Shown here: positions 39,501 to 48,257 of the stretch, piece after piece | How the letters are laid out: every line of letters starts with the position of its first letter | Numbering within the stretch: the stretch's first letter is position 1 | DNA from: Ministeria vibrans ATCC 50519 | Taxonomy: Eukaryota > Opisthokonta > Filasterea | DNA length: 48,257 nucleotides | Direction of reading: 5' to 3' | Assembly (NCBI GenBank): GCA_943704425.1 | Contig: CALSCP010002426.1 | Span: forward strand, 58,308-106,564 | Translations under genes and position numbers: made by a program | The notes under the pieces: generated by a model | What the model was told of the DNA's origin: nothing | Seen by the model: the letters and a program-made list of their open reading frames with translations, nothing else | The model's database searches: none

Positions 39501-41601
39501 AGCTTCCTGCATAACCCGCTCATATTTCACGTTCGCAAATTCGGGATAGGTAATAAGATCAACCCATTCGCCATTGATGGGAGAGTCATCACTGCCCGTT
39601 GTTTCACGCCAGTCCGTCTTGTCGTAATAGCCACTGTACATTGGAACCTAAGCAAAAGACAGAGAAAATCAATGAAAAAGAGTGAATGAATGAGAATAAA
39701 GTGAGTGAGTGAGAGTAAAAGACAAACGTACAAAGGGAAAATGACACAATGCGTGCTCCCTATTTATATATTGATAACTGTGATGTTCTTACTTTGTCAA
39801 TCTCAGTGGTGCTATCAATGAAAAACCATTCTTTTTGTCCGGAAAACAGACACATCATTCCTTCATTCATATCGTAATGAATAACCGACCGAGAGTGATT
39901 TTTGCCCTGTTTTCATAAAAATGAATGAGGCGCAGATTTTTTTTTGTTTTTTTTCTTTCCTTACTTCGTTGTAACTCATCCAAAAGTTCGTTTCGTACAT
40001 TTGGGTGAGCCAAGGACGGTCGAGATCACGGTCGAGTTTGTGGCGTTTGCCGCATTGCCATGAAGGGGGAACGTAAATGTCCTATTACCGGTGAATGTTA
40101 GGGTGTGTGAAAAGGAGCTTTCTCTCTCATCTGATGTTCTTGACAGATGCCTTCTTTTGAATTTACCTTGAACATGCCGTGCGGGAGTTGAGTGATGACA
40201 TAACGGTCGGCAGTGAGGTAGTAACCGGGTTCGAGAAATTTGCCCAGTTTCATAAAAGTCGGATCTCCACGATAGACATCCTATAACAGACAATGTGTGC
40301 AGCGTAACAAGTTTAATAGTATTAAACGTGTGTCCATAAGTGAGAGAGAAAAAAGAAGAAACAAAGGAAAAAAAACGAGAAAAATATTAGGCATAAAAAG
40401 AGACTTACGTCGGGACACTCGATAAGTTTCCCCATTTTGATCTGTCCGCAATAGTCGCCCAGACGATCCTCCTTCTTTGGCTCGTACTTGACCTTGTAAT
40501 GACCAAAGTTCTCGCGCATGTACTCGTCAGTCCATTTTGTGAATGCAGGCGATTTCTTTGCGGCTCCCTTGAACAACACTGGCTTGTTCTTCATCACATA
40601 TTCACGCCAGAAATACTGAAAAAAAAACACTTGCGTTAAAGCGACACTCTGTACTAATCACGATTGATGGTTCTACGTTACCTCTGGGTCGGGGGCACCA
40701 TCAAAGACATCGACAGGGCCAGGGGGTGCAAACTCGCCCAGCGGCTTGCCGTGGCCTGCAGGAACACGGCTCGCCTCAATGCAGCTCTTGTCGCCTTTGG
40801 GACACTGGAACATCAGAGAAAAGAAGAGTAGAGTAGTCGGGGGTAAGTAGAGTTATACACAACCAAGAACTAACTATAACAGAGTGTGTGCGCTTAGTGT
40901 GTGTGTGTGTGTGTTTGTATAGTGTGAGTACTTTGTGTGTGTATATGTGTGTATGAGTGTGCGTATGATCTATATGAGGGTGTGCATGTGCGTTTGTGTG
41001 ATTGGGGGGTGTGTGCTTAGTGTGTGAGTGTCTCTCTCTGTGCGAATGAGAGTGCGAGTGAGAAAGAAGTAAAGTCAAAATGTGAACTTTTCAAACTATT
41101 ACGGACTCAGAATACACCAGCGAGTCCTTTCGAGTGATACATACAACGCAGTTGCCTGCACGAAACGGCACAACAGTTCCCCAAACGGCAAAAATAAAGC
41201 GTAAAACAAACGTCACAGAACAAAGACCAATTTCTGTCCAAAGACGATCCTTGCAGCAAAGAGGACGCGTTGAGAGGTAGGCGAACGGTGGGCACTGCAA
41301 CGAGAGCGGAAAAGCAGGGCAAAGGAAAGCGCAGGAGACTCGCAATAGCGAGAAAGGTCAACCGCAAATATATAAAAAAAGTTCGATTCAGCCAAAAGCT
41401 GAAACGAGAAGTAATAAAGAACAGCACATACACACGCACACGACGTACCGATCCGTCTGGGACAATGTCAATGTCAGACACTCGTGCTTTCTGGCTGGCG
41501 CGGTGTTGTTGACGACGATCCGAATTATCCTTTGGTTTTGCACCAGTCACAAGCGACAGCAGGGCAAGGGCGATGATCAGTGTTGGCCAGGAGGCTCGCA
41601 T
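39501..41601 (-). CDS. Secreted JmjC/cupin-8 protein, 3' end missing
   Basis: A probable Fe(II)/2-oxoglutarate-dependent oxygenase of the small JmjC type. Exon 1 (41449-41601) encodes a signal peptide (MRASWPTLIIALALLSLVTG). Later exons give a Cys-Pro segment (CPKGDKSC), FAPPGPVDVFDGAPDPE, then FWREYVMKNKPVLFKGAAK, typical of the cupin-8/JmjC start. After DRPWLTQMYETNFWMS and SRSVIHYDMNEGMMCLFSGQKEWFFID comes WVDLITYPEF. The HYD of that segment is the HxD iron-binding pair. The downstream third ligand His and the rest of the beta-barrel, expected soon after VMQEA, are not in the window: after donor GTACGA at 39500 the sequence enters the GA repeat and then another gene. Secreted JmjC proteins are known in animals and protists; the substrate is unknown. 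Confidence 0.8.
40880..41060. repeat. GT-rich imperfect repeat in JmjC intron 1
   Basis: A stretch of GTGTGTGTG, GTGTGAGTG and GTGTATATG-like words in the large first intron (between exons near 40807 and 41449). The remainder of this intron shows no coding exon that I can support. Confidence 0.7.
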
Positions 41602-41829
41602 GCTGAAGGACGGATGAACGAGATATATTTACTGAATAATGAGATTTGTAATTGGATATGAATAATGAAACGAATTTCTTGTGGATTTATTTCTTTCACC
41701 CTTTTTGCGTGCCATGTAAGCCATACACAATCTCTCGTCCTTTTATGTCATGCACCGAGACCATTCATGCTGAAACAAAACACAAGAACAATAATAATAA
41801 TATCATCATTTCATTCGTCAGTTCGTCGC
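41602..41829. promoter_or_regulatory. Divergent spacer, JmjC gene / small unknown gene
   Basis: A 228 bp AT-rich spacer between start codons pointing apart. Confidence 0.4.
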
Positions 41830-42046
41830 ATGTCGCTTCTGACATCGTTTCTGCCGCTTCCTGCGCTGCCAGCACGACGCCTGGCCGCGCACGGTCTTCG
41901 CCAGGCCAGCAGACACAGCAGGGCAGCCAAGAAGAACGGAAAGCTCAAGAAAAACGCTGTGGATGCGTCAGGAGGAGCGGTGGGCAGTCGCAACACGAAA
42001 ACGCACATCTTTGTGTGTTTCATTCACGCTCTCTCTCACACACTCC

Positions 42047-42092
<46 letters not shown>

Positions 42093-42757
42093 GTCTCTTT
42101 TGAATGCAGCCACATCACACGTCTTTGGTGTGTGTTTTATTGGTGTACATGTATTGCATTGGTCGAGAGAGTCCAACAAAGTGCGTATGAGTGTGCGTCG
42201 TCTATTGGTTTTTGTTTTGTCTTTTTTTGCCTTCCTCTCTTCCTCTCTCCCTCTCCTCTCTCCTCATTTTGATAGTTTCATGTCTTATTTCATCTGTGTA
42301 CAACCTTCTTTGAAATGTCTCTCTTTTTGTCTTCCCTGTGGTTAACTTGTTTAATGACTTGTGTCTCACTCACTCTCTCTCTCTCATTCTGTAGCAAACG
42401 TCGGATCGCGCTGAAATCCAACTGTCCGACAACGAAACTGTCAACGTAGAGTTGAATCCTGGAAGCGAGTTCACCACGTATGTCGAGGTTGGCGGAGAGG
42501 TACACGACAAAAACACTATCATAATAATAATTATTATTATTATTTGTCGCTTTTCGTTTGATGGATAATAAATTTCATATTATTGTAGGTTCAACCCGAT
42601 GGATCGCTCAAAGAAATGTGGAGCTACAACATTGGACCTGAGTTTGGTATTGAGACAAATATAAAAACTCGTAACACAAACAAACTAACTGTTTACAACA
42701 GACCTGGCCAACTATGAAGCAGGCCTGCAGGCATACCAGAAGAACTACCCACAGTGA
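41830..42757 (+). CDS. Unidentified small protein, possible mitochondrial targeting, 122-133 aa
   Basis: Not recognised. Exons: 41830-41979 (or to 42012), 42395-42499, 42589-42646 and 42702-42757; both versions keep the frame (369 or 402 nt). The N terminus is rich in Arg, Ala, Leu and Ser without acids for 35 residues (MSLLTSFLPLPALPARRLAAH, then KKNGKLKK), as in mitochondrial presequences. The mature part is acidic and beta-like (IQLSDNETVNVELNPGSEF, TYVEVGGE, DGSLKEMWSYNIGPEFDL) and ends YEAGLQAYQKNYPQ. Exons 2-4 have clean acceptors and coding-like codons; the donor of exon 1 is uncertain. Intron 1 contains a 43-base T run. Confidence 0.6.
42048..42090. repeat. 43-base poly(T) run in an intron
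   Basis: An uninterrupted T tract inside intron 1 of the small unknown gene. Its true length is doubtful in any short-read assembly. Confidence 0.95.
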
Positions 42758-42910
42758 ACCTTTTCCATCAGTCTGTCCCACTCACAAAATGTACATTGAA
42801 ACAAACAGGCACAGTCCTTTTTTTACATACAGAGGTGGGTAGTGTATATACAATAGTTCTCTCTCTCTCTATCCCCCCTCTCTCTCTCTCCTTTAAGCAT
42901 TCCCTGTGCA

Positions 42911-43985
42911 TTAACACATGACCACATTTTCAATGTGTTTTTGTAACTGTTGCACTCCTGAAAACCCAGTGATTGCTAAAACGAAGAGATATAAAAACAA
43001 TAATAATTATTATTATATTAAAATTTAATAAATTGTTAGAATTTATTATTATTATTCTTAATAATAGTGTGTTACTACCTTCAGTTGAGACTGTATAGCA
43101 GTACGAAGTGATCGATGCACCACCGAGGTTTGGATCAATTTCCGCAAGGCGATCCGCTGTCGCGACAATGAGGGGCGCAAGGGAACGACGCCAAGCCAGA
43201 TCGCACTTGGTAAAGACGACTCGCCAGGGGACGCGCGCCGCACCCAACGACTTGATAAACGACTCGTCGCTCTTCTTGAGGCCGTGCCGTGCGTCGAGCA
43301 GAATGTAGGCACAGCGAAGCGACGGGCGATTGTGCACGTACGAGTTAATGGTGCGCAGCCAGTCGGCACACCGATCCTCCGAGGCGTACGCAAAACCGTA
43401 GCCGGGAAAGTCGACAAAAACGGCGCGTCGTCGGAGTGTGTAAAAATTCAGAGACTGTGTGGCGCCCGGTCGATCGTCAACGTGCGCCAACGCTGAGCGC
43501 GTCAGCACATTGAGCAGCGAACTCTTGCCAACATTGCTGCGTCCCATAAACGCGACCTCAGGCATGGCATTGCCCACGACACGCTTCACCGTCCGAAGCT
43601 CGTCGGGCGTGCTCGCCTGTGCTGCAAGCCGTAGACGCGAACGAAACATGCCCGTCGTGCTGCGCTGCCAGTTGGTGATGTTGCTGTTGTAGGCTCGCTC
43701 GCGTCGACTCAGCGTCACCACCGAGTCGCGGCCCACTCCCTGGTGCTCCAGCTGCGCCCGCCACTGCTCGGCACGCGAGTCTTCCAGCCGTCGCTCCGTC
43801 GACTTGGTCGATCGAGAAGGGCGGATGCGACGCGAGTGCTCCAAGCCATCGTCGACGCGCCCCAGCGCAGCCATCAGACCCGTCAGTCTACCGGCCTTTT
43901 CCAGCATCGAACGAGACATATTACGGTAGGTGGTGGCGCACAGGTGGCGAGTGTGCTGTAGCGTGCCAATGCGCGCGATCAACAT
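42911..43985 (-). CDS. GTPBP8: EngB-type GTPase (GTPBP8), 317 aa
   Basis: A TrmE-Era-EngA-EngB-Septin superfamily GTPase of the YihA/EngB group; the eukaryotic form works in mitochondrial large-ribosome assembly. Exons are 43079-43985 and 42911-42957 (954 nt). The N-terminal ~130 residues are basic and likely contain the targeting sequence (MLIARIGTLQHTRHLC). The G domain shows G1 GRSNVGKSSLLN, G2/G3 region RPGATQSLNFY and VDFPGYGFAYAS, G4 FTKCD, and G5-like TVSTEG. The short second exon completes it with GVQQLQKHIENVVMC. The spacing DxPGYG and PGxTQ is specific to EngB. The upstream region (43986-44392) has AT-rich runs and no gene. Confidence 0.92.
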
Positions 43986-44392
43986 GATGTAAAAAAAGAA
44001 GTGAAGAGAATAAAGAGATTACTCAGATTCGAGAAAAATAATTAATAATAATAATTTTATTATTATTATATTTTTATCTTTCAATTTTAATCAAGTCATT
44101 AAATTTAAAAGATGGATCGCCCAAGCCTATAGAGTATTACTCCGTAGTGAGAGACAGACTGTGAGTACACGACGAACAAGTGTAAAGTGACTACAAGGTT
44201 TTATTTTTACTGGAGCGGAAGAAGTGGAAAACAATTATGTATAAATAAAGGAATGATTGCACTTACTTCGTCCCACTCTCGCCTCGTTTCAACTTTTTTA
44301 CTTTTCACAAGAAGAACACTCTTATAACGTAAAACACAATTCCATACAAAACGTTATTCTTACTCAGTATATTTCTACAATCATCTCATCAG
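43986..44392. other. AT-rich spacer, no gene seen
   Basis: 407 bp between the GTPBP8 start and the COQ4 stop, both on the - strand. It holds AAT/ATT runs (44038-44075) and no frame with coding character. It presumably contains the COQ4 3' end and the GTPBP8 promoter. Confidence 0.5.
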
Positions 44393-45215
44393 TCATCCGT
44401 GCAAATTGAGCTCCCTTTTCAGCTCGTCCACGTCCTGCTCGAGCCTCCGCTCATAGTACACGTTCAAATAGAACTTGCCACGCTGTCCGAGTCGTCGCAT
44501 GCGTGGCACAGACCGATGGAAGAGCTCACTGCGCTCCGACTGAGTCAACGACACCTGACCCCCAATGCCCGACAGCAGTGTCATGGGCAAGCCCGTCTGT
44601 TCCCATTCAAACCACTTGACTGCCACCTCGTCTGCCACGCTAATACTGGCGCCCGTCAACACGTGCACAAAGTCGTGCGTCTCGCGATAGCGCTGCATCA
44701 CATACGCCAGCTGTGCATCGTCAACAAAGTGCACTGGGCGCCGTGTGTCCGGCGTGACCCCCTGCGCGTCCAGCCACTCCGCATATGCGTGCCCCAACGT
44801 ATTGGGCGCAAACTTTCGCAGCTCGGTCAACGACAGCGTGTTTGATGTGATGCGAGGACGTTCCTCAAGAATCTAACAGCAGCGAGTGAGTGAGTGAGTG
44901 AGTGAGTGAGTGAGTGAGTGAGCGAGCGAGTGTGACTGACACAAGAAACAAAAGGTAAGTTGTCGCTCTGACCTGTCTCCCTTCGGCACTCGCCTTCATC
45001 TTCGAATACATGTTGCGCAAGGCACACATCCCTGTAGTCTCGCCAAGCGTGGCAACCATGTCTATACAGAGAGTGTGTGTCACAGGCACTCGTCCCTCTC
45101 ATTCATTCTTCGTACCATCTCTCAACGGGTTTGCAAGAGCCATAAGTGACGATCCAGCGGTCAACATGACCTTTTGTAGCAGGCTCGTCGGTATGTGCCC
45201 GCCGTACAGTGCCAT
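44393..45215 (-). CDS. COQ4: COQ4, ubiquinone biosynthesis protein, 222 aa
   Basis: A matrix-side scaffold and decarboxylase/hydroxylase-associated protein of coenzyme Q synthesis. Exons are 45116-45215, 44973-45061 and 44393-44872 (669 nt). The family is unmistakable: HIPTSLLQKVMLTAGSSLMAL, RDDMVATLGETTG, ILEERPRITSNTL, then PDTRRPVHFVDD and the metal motif HDFVHVLTG with an Asp-Glu 11 residues on (HDxxHx11E), followed by VKWFEWEQTGLPM and FYLNVYYERRLEQDVDELKREL. The protein starts almost directly at the conserved core, with no obvious mitochondrial presequence. An unrecognised 5' exon or an internal targeting signal would explain this. Intron 2 contains a (GAGT)n repeat. Confidence 0.95.
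44884..44924. repeat. (GAGT)n tetranucleotide repeat in COQ4 intron
   Basis: About ten GAGT units lie in the intron between 44873 and 44972. The gene is intact across it. Confidence 0.95.
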
Positions 45216-45332
45216 GATAAAAAAAATGTGAATTACGACATTTTTTCTTTATTATGATCGCAAATTCCGAATTAATTTTGAAGTGTTTTAACTATTAATT
45301 TTTGTACTTTTTTCTTGTGTGTGTGTGTCACT
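45216..45332. promoter_or_regulatory. 117 bp divergent promoter, COQ4 / DPY19-like
   Basis: The shortest divergent spacer in the window. It is AT-rich and ends in a GTGTGTGTGT run before the DPY19-like ATG. Confidence 0.55.
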
Positions 45333-47653
45333 ATGGCTCGCCAACGTCCATTAAAACAACCGCAACACGCACAAACGCAGGCTGTGTCGTCTAGCGACAG
45401 CATACCAGAGTATAGCGGCTTCACCGGACGTAATAACAGCACAAACTCAGCTCTTTTGACTCACTCACTCTCTCTCTCTCTCTCTCTCACTCACTCAAAC
45501 GCGCACAGTCCACCGAATCGCCCTCTTCGCCATTGCCCTGGCGCTCTCCATCTTCCACGCCCAGTACACCGAGAAGCTGCACGAGCTCTTTACGTGGTGG
45601 TCGACGCGCAATCTTCTGCAGAAAGAGACTTCCTTCCAATACGAACAGTCCATGTACACACACTCTCTCTCTCTTTCTTTCCCCTTTCAATAATATTATA
45701 TAATTATATGTCTTCTAGGTATTACAACTACTGTAAAGATGTCGTCCAAGCACCCTCACTCTTCACCGCCTTCTACGACCTTCTCTACGACCGTGGCTGG
45801 GAGGTAAAGGAGAAAACGGATCGGATCATTCACTCTTATGAAGATTTTGACAGGCCCCTGACACTATCAATGCCCTTCGGCGTTTCAATGTCCTCCCCGA
45901 GGTGCTTGTGGGCCTAGTCTATCGTCTCCTTGGCGGCTCAGATCTCACCGGCTCCATTGATGTGTATCGACAAAGTGTGCTTGCCATGAATGGTCTCCTG
46001 TTGGGTGCACTCTTTGTGTGTGGTGCCATTGTGAGTCGTCGCTACGTGGGCGGATCTCTCGCGGCTCTCGTTTTTCTTGCCAATCATCAGCGGTTCACGC
46101 GTGTCTACCACAACATTCCAATGCGCGAGTCGTGGGGAGTGCCCCTCCTTGTGCTCCAGACAGCGACTGTGCTCCACTGGCTTGAGCTGCCGCGACACAC
46201 GCAGGCGTCGCGCACGCTCCGCATTGCCCTGGTTACTCTTACCACGCTTTTTTTATCCGCCTGGCAATTTGCTCCGTTTGTCATGCTTGCCCAGTCGCTC
46301 TCGCTCACCCTCATGTTCCTTGGAAACTACCTGAGCACAGCGCGTCTCGAGCGTCTCCTCTCCACTCTCGTCGCCGGTTTCCTTTTCGCAACCTTCCTCC
46401 AATTTGCCAACATGCTCATGATCACGTCTCTCTTTCTCAACTTTTCCTGTGCCCTCCTTCTTCTTCTCCGTCTTCACCACCACCGCACGGGTACCTCGTC
46501 CTCCTCCTCCCTCACGCGTCTCTTCTTTGACACTTCCACCAATCGCTTTGTGCGTGCGCTCTGCCTTCTCCCGACCACCCTTGCCCTCACTGCCCTTGCC
46601 AAGACCCTTTTGGCGATTGTCTTCCAGGTGCGCGACGACACACACATCTTCGAGCTTCTCCGCGCCAAATTTGATCCGTCCTACAGCACATTTCAAACGG
46701 AAATCTATCTGATGGCCGTCGACTTCCAAGCTATTGGCTCAGACGACCTCATTGCCTACACACAGACACTCGCTCTGCCCACAGCCCTTGTCGTTGCCGC
46801 TGTCATTCTCCTGCTTGTCCTGCGCGATCAGATTGTCGCTGCGCTTTTTCAGTCGTCAGTGGACGAGACTCCCGCTAAGAGCTCTCCTGCTGCTGCTGCT
46901 GCTGCTGCGCCTGTGCAAGTGCGTGCCTCCGTGGTGTACACGCTGCTCATGTTTGCCGCCATGGCGCTGCTGGCCGCTCTCTTTATGCGTCTCAAGTGTC
47001 TTGCTGCGCCCTTTCTGTGCCTTCTTTGTGCACTCGCTGCCGCCCCCGAACTCGAGCCTCTCACAACAGACCCACTTGACCGACTGCTGACGGTCAGTGT
47101 GCGCGAATCGCACGCAGTCAAGTCGACACGTCGTTTGCTAATCCTGACGGGTGTTTGCGCGGTTCTTGTCGCCGCCATGAGCCCCACGGCTCTAGCGAAT
47201 GTTCATGCGCAATTTGAGAAGGAACTCGAGTGGGACCATCAACCGTTGCAGTCGATGATGCAGTGGATCACCACCAACACGCCTGTCGACGCCATCTTCA
47301 CAGCCGACATGGCCATCACTGCTCCCTTGCGATTGTGCACGGGCCGTCGTGTCACTAACCACCCCCATTACGAGTCGGTGGAGATTCGCGAGCGCACACG
47401 TCGTCTCTACGAGTTTATGGGACAGTATAGCGTCCAGCATGTCCATGCACTTCTCACCGCCGCTCACGCAAACTACCTTGTGATTGACACGACTCGCTGT
47501 GCGCGATTTGGCGAGCGTCTCCAGCCTTTCTTCGAGTCACCCGCCACCACGGCTGCCTCTGCCTGCAATCACCTTGATGAGCGTCCCAGTCTCTTTCAGC
47601 GGCGCTTCACCGAGCCCAAGGGGCAAATTGTTGTCTATGAAGTTGTAAACTAA
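45333..47653 (+). CDS. DPY19L: DPY19-like protein C-mannosyltransferase, 708 aa
   Basis: An ER multipass GT-C enzyme that adds mannose from dolichol-phosphate-mannose to the first Trp of WxxW motifs in thrombospondin repeats. Exons are 45333-45429, 45509-45653, 45719-45803 and 45854-47653 (2127 nt). Landmarks: the first helix LFAIALALSIFHAQY, the lumenal segment with FQYEQSMYYNYCKDVV (the acidic/aromatic loop of the family), PDTINALRRFNVLPEV, RVYHNIPMRESWGVP, about a dozen hydrophobic helices, and the C-terminal lumenal part LRLCTGRRVTNHPHYESVEIRERTR (given here in two family blocks, CTGRRVTNHPHYE and ERTRRLYEF). An AATAAA overlaps the stop codon region (about 47655). Confidence 0.9.
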
Positions 47654-47713
47654 ATAAAAAAAGACGTGATGATAAAAAAATAATATTACCATAATAATAA
47701 TAATATTTAGTAG

Positions 47714-47789
47714 AGGAAGAATACAACCCATTTATTAATGATACAGAAAATCAATTAGATTATTAGAAGAAGAAGAATACAACCCATTT
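47714..47789. repeat. Direct repeat, GAAGAATACAACCCATTT
   Basis: The 18-mer occurs at 47716-47733 and 47772-47789, 56 bp apart, downstream of the DPY19-like gene in AT-rich sequence. It may be a local duplication. Confidence 0.8.
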
Positions 47790-47850
47790 CTGAATAGATT
47801 TAGACCCTGACGGCTGACAGACAGACAGAGTGACTGTCTGCCTGAATAAG

Positions 47851-48009
47851 ATGAAGCTTATTTATTTCTCGCTTTTAGTTCTCTCTGTTCATTCACTCAC
47901 ACTCTCCCTCAGACGATTTTCCGACAAAGTGCGCCAGCTGCGCGCCAATGGCTGCGAGTGTCGCTTTCTCGGCGAATACTTCGAGAACCTCACTACGTCT
48001 CGCGTCTGA
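47851..48009 (+). CDS. Small ORF with signal-like start, 52 aa (uncertain)
   Basis: ATG at 47851 opens a 52-codon frame with a hydrophobic N terminus (MKLIYFSLLVLSVHSLTL), then RFSDKVRQLRANGCECRFLGEYFENL and a stop at 48009. It could be a secreted microprotein. It overlaps in antisense the alternative last exon of the kinase, and only one of the two is likely real. The kinase exon has the better context. Confidence 0.2.
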   Translation: MKLIYFSLLVLSVHSLTLSLRRFSDKVRQLRANGCECRFLGEYFENLTTSRV

Positions 48010-48257
48010 ACATAATAAACGTTATCAATTACGCATACTCTACGAAGTACCTGACCCTTGTCTTCATTTTGTTTTTTCTTCTTTCTTCCAAGTTCCAATG
48101 TTTTCTCACACCGTCATTGCACCGGCCTTCCCGTCCATCACCACCATTAGCCGCTGCTCTATTTCAAGGAGTGCAACTCCTAGGTCGCGTACCGGCGTCT
48201 GGCTCACGACAAGCGCTCGCAGGCGGTCTTCCACCTCTGCAAACGTCGGCCGATCAC
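47893..48257 (-). CDS. C-terminal end of a protein kinase (tyrosine-kinase-like), partial
   Basis: The - strand frame entering at the right edge reads DRPTFAEVEDRLRALV, the last helix of a tyrosine-kinase or TKL-type domain (the Arg of DRPTF is kinase subdomain XI). It then continues VRDLGVALLEIEQRLMVVMDG. Two endings are possible. Reading straight on, the frame stops at 48106. With a donor GTGCAA after position 48123 and an acceptor TTCAG before 48005, a second exon (48005 down to 47893, about 38 codons, including EVLEVFAEKATLAAIGAQLA) is added in phase. Everything upstream is outside the window. Confidence 0.75.

Noticed and set aside
39072-39647. A fused JmjC-acetyl-CoA synthetase protein
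   Set aside because: The last JmjC exon ends in phase 0 and the next acceptor does not continue the synthetase frame. Neither domain would be complete.

Overview
The window is eukaryotic nuclear DNA. Almost every gene is split by short GT-AG introns (about 50-400 bp), with donors mostly GTACGN, GTAAGN or GTATGN, and there are no prokaryotic ribosome-binding sites or operons. Exon sequence is moderately GC-rich with C/G-biased third positions; introns and spacers are AT-rich or full of TC/GA, CA/GT, AAT and AGAGAGAAACAA simple repeats. The gene set (Mi-2-like remodeller, C2CD3 and BBS12-like ciliary proteins, DPY19-like C-mannosyltransferase, sterol synthesis, membrane aspartic protease, secreted CULT protein) suggests a ciliated or flagellated, sterol-making unicellular eukaryote, perhaps on the animal/fungal side of the tree. 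I cannot name the species. Exon joins were worked out by hand. For nearly every gene called complete I checked that summed exon length is a multiple of three and that codon phases match.

Layout. 0.5-1.4 kb: proteasome maturation factor POMP (+). 1.7-4.2 kb: secreted FG-GAP protein (+). 4.3-6.3 kb: mitochondrial CoA-type carrier and a secreted CULT-domain protein (both -, 6 bp apart). 6.6-8.2 kb: squalene epoxidase (-). 8.6-10.8 kb: membrane-anchored aspartic protease (+). 10.9-18.6 kb: 15-exon CHD/Mi-2-like remodeller (-) with an assembly gap in its last intron. 18.9-20.3 kb: BBS12-like chaperonin (+). 20.3-21.6 kb: sterol-desaturase family protein (-). 21.7-22.8 kb: SLC25A46-like carrier (+), cut short. 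23.2-23.7 kb: stomatin-like protein 2 (-), cut short. 23.9-24.8 kb: two unidentified small genes (+). 24.8-30.6 kb: C2CD3 (-). 30.9-35.9 kb: an unidentified 1,600-residue intronless protein (+). 36.0-39.2 kb: acetyl-CoA synthetase (-) without its 5' end. 39.5-41.6 kb: secreted JmjC/cupin protein (-) without its 3' end. 41.8-42.8 kb: unidentified small protein (+). 42.9-44.0 kb: EngB/GTPBP8 GTPase (-). 44.4-45.2 kb: COQ4 (-). 45.3-47.7 kb: DPY19-like (+). 47.9-48.3 kb: the end of a protein kinase (-).

The genes are tightly packed. Divergent pairs share 117-362 bp and convergent pairs have 31-153 bp between stop codons. Several products share a setting: mitochondrion (carrier, SLC25A46, STOML2, GTPBP8, COQ4), sterol metabolism (squalene epoxidase, sterol-desaturase relative), cilium/centriole (BBS12-like, C2CD3) and secretory pathway (FG-GAP, CULT, protease, JmjC, DPY19).

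The most important observation is structural. At two long TC/GA microsatellites (about 22.9-23.15 kb and 39.2-39.4 kb) the genes on both sides lose their facing ends. Elsewhere similar repeats sit harmlessly inside introns of intact genes. The simplest reading is loss of sequence between two copies of the repeat, either as an assembly collapse or as a real deletion. Any gene model crossing those points should be treated as broken.
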